A DNA stretch of 64,000 nucleotides, from contig SSBO01000009.1 in the NCBI GenBank assembly GCA_005281725.1, forward strand, positions 1,988,354-2,052,353, written 5' to 3'. The first letter of the stretch is position 1. Every line of letters starts with the position of its first letter. The notes beneath the pieces were generated by a model. It did not search any database and was not told the DNA's origin. It saw nothing but the letters and a program-made list of their open reading frames with translations. Positions 12,662 to 25,700 of this stretch are shown one piece after another. Source of the stretch: Wuchereria bancrofti. Its lineage: Eukaryota; Nematoda; Chromadorea; Rhabditida; Onchocercidae. The translations under genes and the position numbers were made by a program.

Positions 12662-14586
12662 ATTTGAGTTACAAATAAATCGATCAAATGTCGAAATACC
12701 CGCTAAGGCAGTAGATTCATCAACATCACCCATTCAAGCCAATATTGCGAAGAAAGTAGATGTCGTCCGGAAAGCGCAAATTCCAGTAATCTTCGTCATT
12801 GGTATATAATGAAAAAGTCTTACCAAAGTTTCAAAAAATTTCTTATAGCAATTTTTACTTCATTTTTAAGAATAATATAACATTCGATAAGTCAAATGCA
12901 AAGCTTAGCAAAACTTCGATGAAATTATCCCAATTAAGAAAATTATCTCAATTAAGGTGCACCCGGTGCCGGAAAAGGAACGCAATGTGCTAAAATGGTT
13001 GAAAAATACGGTTTAACGCATCTCAGTACCGGAGATCTTTTGCGGAACGAAGTGGAATCGTGTGGTGCAAGAGCCGATTCATTGAAAAAAATGATGCAAA
13101 ATGGGGAACTCGTTCCAGCAGTAATTAATTATTATGATTTATAACATGTTTTTTTAGATATACAAGATATCTTCTCTCTTTTTATACCTCTCTGTATCTG
13201 TCTGTCTCTCTTTCTATGAAAGATTGGGGTAAGGATGTGAATTAAAAGTAATAAATAATTCATAATAAGAGCAATAAAAGAGGAGATAATAGCAATATTG
13301 AGAAATATGAATTTAATAATACCAACATGGGATCCTTCATTGATATAACTTTATTTCATTCTTAAAAGTAATGCAAAAGTACTTCTTAATTTTCATTTCT
13401 AATGGATATTAAACCATACAAATATTAACTTTTAGAGAATTGTGCTAGATTTACTGAAGGAAGCCATGTCACGAGCAACGATAAATGGCAGCCGAGGTTT
13501 TTTAATTGATGGTTATCCGCGTGAAATTATTCAGGGAGAACAATTCGAACGTGAGGTCAGCTAAATTTTATATTCAGCAAACTAGTATTTGATTGTTTAC
13601 TGTTATCACGCTTTCAATATTCAAGAAGAAAAGTAAATGAAAGCTGTGAATTTAAATTTGAAAAACTCAACATGCTGCTTAATTTATAGGTTCAATCACC
13701 TGATCTCGTCATCTATTTCAAAGCTGATAAGAAAGTACTCTATGAACGCTGTATGAATCGACAAAAAATAAGGTTCCATTATAATTGCCAAATTTGCGAG
13801 GTTTATAAGTTTAATTATCATCATTATATGGGAATAAATATCTAGTAATTATTGGTGGAACTTTTCGGATTCTTTATTAGGGTATCTCAAATTAAAATTT
13901 TATAGTGGCCGATTTGATGACAGCTCTGAAACAATCCAAAAACGATTGAAAACATATGAAATTGCTAGTGCTCTGGTAGTTGATTACTATGATCAAAAAG
14001 GAAAGCTTCTACAGGTGAAATATCAATTTCATGAGTACTAATTGAAAATAAAAATAGTCACTAAATATCACATAGATTTTAACATTGAATAATTTCCCGT
14101 GCAGAAGGCTAATTTCTTCACCAATTTACTTCCTGCAACTGATTTATTCAACTTTAGCTTTTTTTTTTTTTTAAGCTGAAACCACTCCAATAGAATTTTT
14201 GTTAAGATAGTGTTGTTGTGGGTAGGAATTCAAGATTTAATAACACCGTAAACGTAAGTAATTGAATATGAAAGAAAAAGAGAAAAATAAATGTCCTAAA
14301 AATTTTCGAACTTATGCTTCTGTACTGTAAGCATCCTTGAAACTTTTTGAAGCTATGTGGTACCATGAAACTTCAAAACTTTGTTAATTACTGATGGTTT
14401 TTGGTAGAAATTTGCACTGAGTAAAAAGAGTTAATATAATTATGCAATACCTTAAAAGATTATTTTGTTTGAAATTCGACAGATAACTGTAATTAATTGC
14501 AGATAACATCAGAAGGAACAGTGGAAGATGTATTTGCGATTGTTGAAACTCATTTGGACAAAATAATATCCAAATTTCGTGGCTAA
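12662..14586 (+). CDS. Adenylate kinase 1-type nucleoside monophosphate kinase
   Basis: Six exons seen: 12662-12801, 12957-13120, 13436-13555, 13690-13772, 13906-14014, 14503-14586, all phase-compatible. Motifs in order: P-loop [10 protein letters not shown] at the exon 1/2 junction, [11 protein letters not shown] (AMP site), LIDGYPRE, a phosphotransfer region with ERCMNR, then [18 protein letters not shown] and [12 protein letters not shown]. This is the short cytosolic AK1 form, since the LID is only a few residues long. It should catalyse 2 ADP = ATP + AMP. Before the P-loop about 40 residues extend past the usual AK1 start. They could begin at the ATG at 12627, which reads straight through, but a strong acceptor (CAATGTTTTAG) at 12661 suggests an upstream exon I could not find. 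UMP-CMP kinase is a weaker alternative. Confidence 0.9.
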
Positions 14587-16572
14587 TAAATAAATGTTCT
14601 GATGACAATAAGATTTTAATAAGGGAGTAATTACTTTATGATCGTTTCTTGATTGTCATGCATAGCACTGTCCAGGGGAAACTCGTGATAAATCGTTAAA
14701 TAACGTTGATGAAGAATGAGAGAAGAAAAAATCTTGCGAATCATCTCCAAGTGATGTCCATTGAGATAGCTGATATTTTGATGGTCATCGGTCATTATAC
14801 TCCCTTTGATATCATCGTTGACTTTCTAACCTATGATGTGAAGTCATTTTATGTATGAAATGACAAAATGAATTTAAATTTGAGTAAGAATTTGTAAGTT
14901 GAGCCTAAATATTATGAAGCACTTCAAGTCTTCTCAACTTTACTATCACTCATTCCCGTATCTTTATGCATGTCCAACCCTGCACTCTCCCCCGTACTTA
15001 CCCGTCCTCTAGGCAACAGCTGCTCATTTGTGCCTGTATGAAAGTGAAAACTTCCTTTGAAGGATGAAATCGCCTTATTATGCATAAATGGAGAAAGACA
15101 GAGTGGTAGTAGTGTAAATGAAGGGAAAACATAAAATAGGTTGGATTAGCGAAAGTGACAAGTTAGCTGAAGGTTGGGAAGTAGCAGAATACCTTTGTAG
15201 CATAAATGTGGTGGCTGTGATGAGATGAGAGCAAAGGACAATGAGTCAGAAACAATCGGGTAGGTAGTTCGTACCTGAAATAACCTACAATTCTTAATAA
15301 GCAGTCCAGCTACAACTTATATAACTAAGTTCGTGCTCTTTTCACAAAATATCCCATTTTAGCGGTTATGCACTTCGAATTCCTATTTGCCTTCTCTTCT
15401 TTACTCTATTTTGCATACTCTTTACTAATTTACCTATTTTTTGCTTTTTACTGTCTTACATCACATTTCACATCTTTTCACTCATTTGACCTTTAACCTG
15501 TTCCAGTTCTTCCCTTCATTGAATACCTAAGTAATAAGTAGTGGGGAAGTGCTGAGTAAAGAATAATGGAAATGAGAGATATGCAAGGAAAGCAACCTCT
15601 TATTCCCAAACAACTATTCAAATCTCAAAAATACGGAACGCCAAATTTCATAACAGGCCATTCTGGTGGTATATCACGCTTCTCAGTATATTACGAGTGC
15701 CGGGCGTGTGTTGTGTCTTCCTCGTCAATTAGGTGCCTTCTCACGTGGGGTCACGTGTTTTTAGTGTTTGTTTTTTGGATTTGGTAAAGTTCTTGGAGGG
15801 GAAATGGTTCATGACATATACTCTATGCTAGGATGTTAAAACGAATGTCTTTCAAAGTGTGACGAATCTCTTACATTTAAAAATATATCAGTTAGAGACT
15901 GAAGGTAATGGAACAATTGTAATGATGCAATGGTAAATAAAGATTGTTAAGACATTAGAAAATGGTACATTGACAGAGGTCGAGAATTCTTGCAATTTGT
16001 TGTTTATTTCTGGAACATTAGTTAACATGTTAGCATATTTTACAACGGAAAAAATAGCGAATCCGATGCTGAAAATATGTGTTTGAGAGTTACTTCGAAT
16101 AACTTTCGAATTGTCGAGATAAATAAACTTTTCAGGATAATGAGAAAAGATAGTACTAAATTCTTTCAGCTTGGAACATTCTTTTTCTTTACTATTCTTT
16201 AAGATCGGTCAGGAAATAACATTTTGTAATATATGGCAGTCAAATGTAGAGATGATACTAATTATTTTTTGACTAGATGAAATAGGACACCAAGATCTGA
16301 TGTGAAATTATTTAGCCACTGAAAAGAACTGGAAAATAAACTAGTTACTTGTTGTTACTGTTCGGATGTTTGAAGTATTTTTCTCTGCGTGCCGTGACAT
16401 TGTTTATCTATCCACACTGTCCTAGCTTTATTCAGTTCATTTCGACAGTACTGTTTTTTAATTGTGGTGGCGAAAGTTATTTCAGCTTTGCACGACTTTC
16501 GTCAAGTTTTTTATGGGTCTACTTTTGTTCTAATGACTACATCTTCGTTTCATTTAAGCTGGGAAAACACCG
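14587..16572. other. Intergenic spacer
   Basis: No conserved coding signal on either strand. The 15566-15787 open frame (73 codons) has no supported neighbours. Confidence 0.45.
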
Positions 16573-17440
16573 ATGAGTTCCCAGCAGGATCCAACCAAAA
16601 TTATATTACCGCCGCCAATTCGTGTATCACCACTATTGCGGTTTATGCGTTATTCCTTCCTTGGTAATTTTACAAATTCACAAAAAATTAGCATTTCTGT
16701 TTATGCTTTTATAGTTTCAGGTTCTGAGATTAATTATATGAACAAAAATGAGTTACGATTGGAGGGATGCATTGACGTCTGAATGAACGTCTGGTAGTTT
16801 TAATTAGAAGGTCATTTAAGGAGCTGCTGTCTTATGGCTCAGCTAGCAAACTCAAATAAAGTGTGAGTTGACTAATTCCAAGATAATTTAAGGACTAGGT
16901 GTTTTTTGGGGATTTTTCCGCTATCGAATGATTTGCGAGAAACATGCAGTTGTGCGACAAAAGGAACATGAAAAGAAGCTTGAAAAAGCAGAAAAAGAAC
17001 GCATTCTTCGTAAACAGCAGGGAGATAAGAGCCTGTACGACATTTATTTGGTAGGCCGCTAAGATTGTTACGATTTCTTATATAGTCCTGTTTCAGTTAT
17101 ATAAGATGCAGAAATATCTTCCACGTGAGGAGGAAAGGAGGATTCTCACTAAAAACTGTAGATTTAACTTTTAAATCCACTCGCTTATAAATTTCTTCCA
17201 TCTGCTTTAATTCCCATCTGCTAGTGTGATGGAAATAGCTTTCATAAAATTTGAAATCATCTACAAACACATAAATATGTATTTCCGAGAGGTCATTTAA
17301 GAAATACTTTTGTAGTTTTTGCATTATTGTAGTTTTGCATTACTTTTTTATAGGTAAACTGCACATATTTCTATTTTTAGAACATCCTGGAAACCGATCT
17401 TGATGAAGGTGGATCGCTTTTTGGTAGCGTTCGAGAATAA
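16573..17440 (+). CDS. Mitochondrial F1Fo ATP synthase subunit e
   Basis: Three exons: 16573-16663, 16899-17050, 17381-17440, with agreeing phases, giving 100 residues. After a short N-terminus the protein reads PIRVSPLLRFMRYSFLGVFW, which lines up with the VSPL...RYSALFLGVAYG start of animal subunit e. The GxxxG packing motif (GVFWG) is kept, with its first Gly codon split by intron 1. A single membrane segment is followed by a basic and acidic helix rich in Lys and Glu (residues about 43-75), as in the family. The last exon adds an acidic tail ending in SVRE that is longer than in mammals. The subunit sits in the inner mitochondrial membrane and supports dimerisation of ATP synthase. The start is the only ATG in frame. 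Confidence 0.85.
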
Positions 17441-17636
17441 CGAGAAGGAAATCGTCTACGAAATTTGTATGCAGTTTGTTAGAAGGGAAATATATAGTGC
17501 TAGGTATGCTAATATAAGGCTCTCAGTTGATCTGACATTTCTATTTTGTGTTACTATTGTAATATATAAATAAACTTTATGATGTTAGTACATAAAAGTA
17601 GACTGCATAGCTTCCAGAAGAATAGCACTTTATGAA

Positions 17637-17657
17637 ATATATATATATATATATATG
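17637..17657. repeat. (TA)n microsatellite
   Basis: About ten uninterrupted TA units between the subunit e gene and the tRNA-like element. Confidence 0.9.
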
Positions 17658-17872
17658 GTTTCAAAACAGTTTAACAAAGCATGGACCGGTATATCAGTAT
17701 TACAGGAGTTTAATAACTCTGTGAGCTTATAATGAGATTCTTGGTGTGATGTCTAGCATGGAAAGTATGATGCAGAAATGTGTTATTGCAACATAAATTA
17801 TTGTGTTTGGTGCTGTCACTATTTGGAATAACAAAGTTGCCTGAACAATCGAAGATATAATGAAGAGGCCAA

Positions 17873-17954
17873 GGCTAGATGGCCGGGTGATCTAAGGCGC
17901 TGGTTTTAGGTACCAGTCTCTTCCGAGACGTGGCTTCGAATCCCACTATCGTCG
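17873..17954 (+). tRNA. tRNA-Leu(UAG)-like gene, degenerate acceptor stem
   Basis: The D arm, a perfect 5-bp anticodon stem (CTGGT/ACCAG) with loop TTTAGGT and anticodon TAG, a long class II variable arm (TCTC/GAGA) and a T arm with TTCGAAT are all recognisable. The acceptor stem GGCTAGA/TATCGTC has two mismatches and one G-T pair, the T stem has one mismatch, and the discriminator base is G, whereas leucine tRNAs normally have A. It may be a pseudogene or a tRNA-derived repeat. Confidence 0.6.
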
Positions 17955-18659
17955 TGAGGTGCCAGACTTTTCTTGTGGGATTAATAGAGAGGAACAATGA
18001 ACAATTTTATCTTTCGTGACTTGTCTAAGAAATAAGGAAAAAGGTTTACACGTGATGAGATAAACTCACAACTGTTTGCTTTTATCAACAGTGTAACCCA
18101 AAGGGCGAGTCGATCGATCAATCTGGTGAATCTCAGTAGCGGTATGTCTGTTTGAAGGAAATGTCCCAAACCTAAGCATTCTTCCAGTGTTTCGGCATCT
18201 TAAACTGGTAGATGTCGTCGCAGTCATAAATTACCGATGCATGGAAAGCGTAATTTACCAATATTAATAGATATTCCGAGAGTGCGAAGAAATCGTATGC
18301 TGCAATGGATTAGCAAGTGATTAACAGATAAGGTATCATCTTATCAACTATTAAAGTCGTTACCATCACACGTAGGAAGCACACATTACTCGTGTACACC
18401 AACTATTACTACGTGGTCATTTTCGAAGTTGTAAGTTTGCGAATGTCGCTGAGCAAATGTGGTGAAAAGATGGAAAGTAACTACGGTGAGCGAATTTCAT
18501 ACAGCTGTGCTTTCAGGTGACAACCACTTCATGCTCTCAGGTGACAACCACTTATAATCAAGTAATCACAAGGTACAGTGCACAGCAGTAATAGGCCTGT
18601 ACTTCCGACAAAGACTTCTGTAATCCTAATTGAAAATATGAGAAACTAGGCTCATCAAC
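17955..18659. other. Spacer; possible site of a missing last exon
   Basis: A 20-bp string, CTCAGGTGACAACCACTT with neighbours, is repeated near 18515 and 18537. I looked here for a fifth membrane-segment exon of the neighbouring minus-strand gene and did not find one. Confidence 0.35.
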
Positions 18660-20561
18660 TTAGCTCAGTACAATAGATTCGAGTATACCGAAATTATAGC
18701 ACAACATCCAATACATCGCAAAGAATATGAATGTCACAGGTAGCAAAGCAATATAAACTAGCGTTAAGTAAAATTTTAATTTGAAACCCCAATGTCCCTG
18801 AAACACAACAAATAGTTTAAGTGAAACATTATGTAAAATTACGAATATGGTCTCTATAAATTCAATAATTTTGAGCATTTCAGAAATTAAAAAAGAAAAA
18901 AAAAGGCAGAAGAATAACGAAATGTGCTTATGTGCCACTGAAAACAATCTTACATTAAAATGTTCCACGTAATGTTTACTCTTCCGATACGTCGCTGTAA
19001 TAACCGCGAAATGTACTGCGCTGGAGAGGGCAAATGTCATGAAGAAATAAACATGCCAATCTGTCAAGTATATTTGTCTTTGGAAAATGAAACATACAAA
19101 TTATTGATTTCATTCTACATTTTAATGCTCCTTTTGTGTATAGGATTTTGTGAAAAGAATTGTTTGTCAAAAATGAGAAAAGTAAATTTTTTAGAATACT
19201 TACTAAAATGTGTGCCGTGCAATTGATGCGTTTCTTCACGTTCGCCAATTACCGTTAGCAGCAAAACCATCAGAATCTCAACCAAACCAGAAAGAATGAT
19301 AATCTGTGATAGCGCTTCGTGCACTTTTTGGTTATACACTTCATTTGATGGAATTCGACAAATTCTATCTGGAAAACTAATACCAAATGTGCAATTAAAC
19401 TTCTTCTGTAAAGTATCATAGAGGGGATATAGAGTTAAATAAATGTTAGACAAAAAATTTTTGATTCAGATTTCTGATTTATGAAATCGATTGTTTGATT
19501 TATGAAATTTTTAACAATCAGAAGATCAGCCTGCTATGTCAAAATACTTCATCATTAAGCTATCGAGCAAAAATCTGATCGGTAACAATTCCGGAACCAG
19601 ATCAACAAATCAACCAAATCAACACGACTTGACTTGATTTGCTGGTGATGAAAAAGTGATTGCACGTATGTTATATTATATATTCTTGTATTTTTGAATA
19701 TGTTGTATCATATATTCACGATATCAGCTGCCAAACAATTCTGTTTAATAACTTATTCCGTAAAAAATATTTTTGCCATTATTTTTCACCAAAATTGAAG
19801 TAACATAGTAAAAGTACGATTGAATTATATTTGTGCATTTGAGAAGTAAAAAATGGAGAAATTACAACTTACAATTTGTTAAAACTAGAAGAAATCGCAG
19901 TGGAAGATGAAAGAGAACTGCAGCATTCCAGATGATTCGTTCCTTTGGTAAATTGATAATTCGTGAAAATGATGGTATATTAACGGGCTGTAAGGAATCA
20001 AAAATGAGAATTACCATCAATGATTCGAAAAATAAGTGAAATAATTATTGTAATTCATCAAAAACAAATATCAAAAATGAAATTGTTACTACTAAATGAG
20101 AAAAATCTATAATTCATGCGGGCAGTATGAATTAAGCTCTACTTTGAAACTTTTTTAGACTAAGTAAAAGGAAAAAACTGCAAATTTTATAAATTTTTTT
20201 AGAATCTATCATTTCCACTTTTCATATTTTTACTTCAAAATTCATTTCAAAAGTAACAGTCAAAGGAATGAAATAATCAAAATAAGCTTACCCCACATGC
20301 CCAATCATAAGCTAAAATCTGTTGATAATCCAATGAAAAGCCAAGTAAAAAATCGATTATAAGAGCTAAAACAGGTGCACCAACAGTTACAAGAGCATAA
20401 TTTTGAAATGAAATTTCAAGCAATATTATATAATCTTCTTTGTTATCATCCTTTTGGTGATATGAAACGATGCTTTCCTCATTAAACTTCATTTCATCGC
20501 TTTCTTTCTTCCATCCATTCACTTTGCCATTCTCATTTAGATTAATCGTCGTAAAATGCAT
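18660..20561 (-). CDS. Frag1/DRAM/Sfk1 (PGAP2-like) multi-pass membrane protein
   Basis: Four exons, minus strand: 20561..20292, 19405..19204, 19060..18954, 18797..18660, phase-compatible, 238 residues. A hydrophilic N-terminus of about 55 residues precedes a first membrane segment, then DWACG and an RICRIPSNEV stretch that resembles the PSIS..P region of PGAP2-like proteins. Three more hydrophobic helices follow, one containing HVYFFMTFALSSAVHFAVI. PGAP2 relatives work in GPI-anchor lipid remodelling in the Golgi, but the family also contains DRAM and TMEM150 proteins, so the role is open. The predicted end comes right after the fourth helix, while relatives usually have another. A donor-like GTATAC lies inside the last exon, so a further exon may be missing from this model. 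Confidence 0.5.
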
Positions 20562-22743
20562 TACTTTCCTCTATGCAATAACAAATATTTATGGACAAAA
20601 AAAGAATTTCAAAACTTGAAATAATTCATTTCATTTCGTTTTCTTATCAATAATATCTGTTCTTATCAGTTACTCATTGATTGATGTTTGCTCTCCTATA
20701 ATGACAACTGAAAAGGGAATGGTACGAATGTTGTGCCTAATTCAGTACGACTGCTGCAGGATGATCAAATCTCGATCTCTGATAACGTTCGAAAGCCAAA
20801 CTGAACTAAAAGTTAAAAAAGAAAAAATTTATTGCTCTTCTCTTCCAAGCTATTCCTTCCTTTCCTACAGTCTGTTGAAGTTGGTCACAGGATGTGGTCT
20901 TCCGGACATCATCTTCCGATATTTGTAAGCAATTTCAGGAAATTATTTACAAAGTCCCAGAATTAGTGCCTTTTTCAGATTGAGACTCGATAAAAAAATG
21001 CATTTGTTTAAACAGTTCCACATATTCCAAAAAAAATTTTTTTTTTCGTGAAAAATCTTTTTTTCATCCCAGCTGCATTTGTATTACGATTTTCAGTATA
21101 TTATTTGAAGCGACAAAATTGAAGAATTACAAATTGATATTGCACTTTAAATTTAAAAGAATTTAACACAGTAACATTACATTAGAACAAAGTGTAAAGG
21201 AAATGAGTCGATATCAGCAGTGTACTGCTGATAACTGGCAACCATTTGCTGATACCGCACTTCGCTGCTGATAAGTGCTGATAATTCAGTTTCCTCCTGT
21301 ATAGTAGCAAAGAATGTAATCGATTCTATGCAGGAAAATAAAAAGCAAAGAAATTGCGAGGAATTACATAATGGAAATTGAAGAGAACTGGAAGATGAGA
21401 GAGAAATCAAAATTTGATGGTTTTTAATAAAATTTAGACCAGGTGAAACCATATAAATCAGTAGAATTGACCATTACCTTCTTACTTCTTTCCTCTTCGG
21501 CGGCGTTGGCAAAGGAAAAGAGGTCAAAGGACATCAAATGAATTGCATCCTGAAACTTTGTCTTTATAAAAAGACTATAAATAAGATGACTGATTCAAAT
21601 TTATCACATAGCAATGCCCTGTGATAACGCAGAATTCATATTTGAAAATGGTACTATGACAATTCGTAAGAAAGATTTTCGTTTTTTTGGAAAAGCTGAA
21701 GGAAAAATTTATTTTCATCGCAGAAACACAATACTGTTTCAGTTCTACTGGAGAATAGCAGAAAATATACTAATTCTGGTCTCTTATATTAAAATTTGAT
21801 TTGTTAATTTCCCCTACAATACTTACTTTTTGTAAAAAAGAAGACAATTTTCATGTCACTCTTTCATTTTTATGTGTTATGACGAGATAGCTCACTAAAC
21901 TTAAAATCCCAAATTTAATTGAATTATTGAAATTATTCGCGGCACTTAATTTTGAGTAGCATTTTCAACTTTTTAAATGTTGGAACCTTTAATGTGATAT
22001 TTAAAGTTTTTTGTTTAACTTGACATACATTCATGTACACACAATCCTTTCCACACGACTCATAGCATTTCAGAAATATTCCAATTTTCATTTATTTTTA
22101 AATCTTAACTTAAAAAATTTTCTTATAATTTTCTATCTAATTCCAATTCAAAACCATTTCGACCGTAAACTATTCCAATGTTCCGAGAGTTGAAAATTGA
22201 CAAGTTAAGAAATTTTTCTCTTTTTTTTCTTCCACCATTGTTGATTTAAAAACTTTTGGTATTTTATAATTTTATTAAATGAGAAAAACTTAACAAAAAT
22301 ATATGTAATAATTAATAATAATAATAACCAGCAAAGTATCGTGTGGAAATAAAAGTTTGAAAGCAATATGAAGCTAAAAGTAGGTGCAATGAAATTGTTT
22401 GGTAATTTGATTTAAAAAAAAAAACATTACGAAATTTTGTAAAATATCAGAATCTCATTCTTTCTTTCTGTCTTTTTTTTCCCCTGACAGCAGAGTGTCG
22501 AATGTAAATGATTTAGAAAAAAGAGTTGAAATTAAATTTGGGAGAAATTTGAAATTAATAGATTATTAGAATAAAAAAGGTCTTCGCAATGAAATCAGCA
22601 ACGATTTTATTAATCAGAAACATACAACTATCTATGGCAGTTTCAATCATTTTTTTAAAATATTCTTATCAAAATTGACTGATTAAAACATATTATACTA
22701 AGGTAATTGTTGCTGGTTTTCCCGTTTTGTTAAAAAAAAATTT
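20562..22743. other. Intergenic spacer
   Basis: AT-rich. Open frames at 21177-21452 (minus) and 21614-21799 (plus) have no supported splice context. A cluster of GCTGATAA-like words occurs at about 21218-21290. Confidence 0.4.
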
Positions 22744-25700
22744 CTAACTGTCCTCTGAAATTTCACTACTTTTTGGCTCGGATATAAATGTCTCATCAAT
22801 ACTGTCATTCTTACTTCCGCCATCACTATCATCATTATCATTATCATCATCACCATCATCATCACCATCATCATCATCATCACCATCATCATCACCATCA
22901 TCATCATCACCGTCATCATCACCATCATCATCACCATCATCATCACCGTCATCACCGTTATTACCATGATCACCATTTCCATCAATTTCATCATCGTCAT
23001 AATCGATATCGTACTCGTCATTATCACTATCACTATCATCAGTATCATCACTTTCGCTATCACATTCTTCTCCTTTGTCCGTTCTACCCGATATGAACAA
23101 GCTATCGCCACTGACTTTCGTTTTAGAAGTTTGCTAAAATGTGCATGTCATTTATTAAAATACAAAAAATTCTCATTTTAATATGAAAGTGAAAGTTTAA
23201 ATAAAAAATGCTAACTTTACGCATATTTTATCAGTTTTGCTTTGCTTAGGATTAATCGAAGGCAAGTCAGTCGATTATTCTTACGACGGATTTATTAAAA
23301 ATACCAATAAAGCAATGTATTAGTCAACCGTAAGTTGCAATCTAAGATGACTTCAGATTAGACATCCGTAAAATATTTGAAGAGACGTACCAGCCCGCCG
23401 CTATTCTGATCCAACGCGAAGATCACTGGTAGTTGATCGGAATCAGTCGTCAACAATCCATTTGGATAAACACTTTGTATACTGACTTTTCGTGTTTTAT
23501 TTCGTGTCTCCGTAACGCTTGCCTTGTACTTCCGTTCGAATCTTAACTTTGATCATTTCAGGTTAAGGGCAAGTTGAGACTTCATTAATTTGAAGAAAAT
23601 GTTTGCCCATTGCTATTATTAAATTTTAATTGCTATTATTAAATTTATTCATTAAAATAAAAATCCTCCTGTTCCCCATATTAGCAGGCGACACTTTGAA
23701 AGAAAGATCAGATATTTTGCAACCTTTTAATTTAACCTCTCTGAGTTGTAGCTAGTGCCTTGTACATAACAAAGGTCAAGGAGCAAAGGTCATCATGTGA
23801 TGAATAATATCATAGAGACTTTGCTTAAGAAAGAGGATTTCAGTTCAAATTCACCAGTGAATGCTCATGTCGACTGTTAACATGCATTTTTCACTCCTCA
23901 GTAATCAACGTAAATACAGTTCTCACTGATATGAATTCCGGCTCATTACAAATGCAAAAGCAGCATCCGGAAAACGTCCATAGCGTGAATAATGATTTAT
24001 TGAAATTGATATATACGTCCCTGACAGTCATATCATTCATTCTGTTCAACCTAACTTGTCTTGCACTGGTTCAGTAAACAAAATTAACTTGTAGCATTTA
24101 TGTTTAGCAAATAAATTTAAATAAGAATGATAGGTTGACACAAATAAGAAGAAAACTGTTATTGTGAATAATAAAGAAATTGACAGATACCGCTGCATTT
24201 TAATTAGCATTTCTTGCTGTTCTACAATAAGCGCCCGTGCTTCAACTCGTCGTTTCATCGCTTCTAATTCATCACGATATTCATCTGCTCGTTTTTGCTG
24301 TTTTAATCTACATTTTAAAAATTAGTATAAATTCATTAATGAGAAACCAATGCACAAATAATGACAACTTGCCATTGTCAAAATTACGAAAGCACTATTA
24401 GATGAATGAAACGGAACTTCATTACTTGAATAATAGACTGGATTAGATTAGATCAGATTAAATAAGATAAGATTAGATTAAGTTAGAGTAACCATCTTAA
24501 AATTTGACACCAGAAGGTTTGTGTTTGAAAATTTTTGCATAGAATATGATTCCACCACAAATTGCCATCTGAATATTATTTCAAGACCTTTCTAAGGAAT
24601 TTTGCATCTCCAGGATTTTTCTAGAGAGTTTTGAGAGTTCTCACAGAATTCAAATCTTTTGAATGAATGTCACGACAAACGAATTAATTTACATCCTTTA
24701 ATCTGTCTAAATAATAAGAGAAGAAGGAGTTAAGCTTACTTTTTCTCTCTCAACCTACGTTGAATATCACTTATTGCGGTAACTTCGATCGCCAATTTTT
24801 GTTTCAATTTTACACGTGCCAATTCATTTCGTTTTCTCATTAATTCCCAATACTTTCTTGAACGATTTCGCTCAATTTCCATTTTTTGGGCACGAATCCT
24901 TCAAGTAAATGAAATCCTCTGCTGTGACCATTTAAGTTCTACTATGATAATTTATTATTGCTAATGTTTTATTAGGATTATCATTGTTTATTATTACTAT
25001 TATTTAAAAAATTTAAAAATAGGGGAGGAACAGAAAAAAAGTATTTTACTATTCCTACTCAGAATTTTTGCGACAGTTTTCTCGAAAGTTTTATTTCTAC
25101 TTTTTCTTCCAAATTCCCTTATTTATTTTTACTTTTATTATACAAATACCGATTAGCTTCATTACGTAGCAAGGATGCGTGATTGAGACGTATTCCCGGT
25201 CCGTTATATTCTCGCAAATTACCCAGCGAATAGCTACGACGATGTATTCTTGGTGACAAATTCTGATGATTGCACTAAAATCTTACAACTATGATTTATT
25301 GCAAAATTTGTAAAATGTATGATAGATAATGAACAAATGCATGTGGTTACGGGGAAACAAAAGCAATTATCATTTAGCCTAAATAAAAATACCGTCCTAA
25401 AATACTGTCCCAACTTCTATATGAAATATGGAATCTCTCTAAATACATAATCGATCATGTCTGCTGAACTACTGATTCACTTCGAAAAATGGGAACGAAC
25501 GAACTTTATGACTTTGTATTCGTTGATCAGTTTGAAAACAAAAGGGTGTTACAACGGTTACAGGACGATTTGCTGCTGCATTTTCTAGTTTATTTAATAA
25601 CTGCTCATGTAGTTTTTTAAAATTTGGTACCTGAAATAGAGAAGTGTAATTGTTGTCAAGGTGATGCTATTAAGGTGGTGTGAAGGTTGTATGCTACCAA

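Noticed and set aside
22798..23060. CRISPR-like regular repeat
   Set aside because: It is a trinucleotide microsatellite in a eukaryotic exon, without spacers.
22698..23111. Poly-Met frame (minus) and poly-His frame (plus) across the trinucleotide repeat
   Set aside because: They are shadows of the GAT-type repeat. Splice phases at 23391 and 23133 select the Asp-rich frame.
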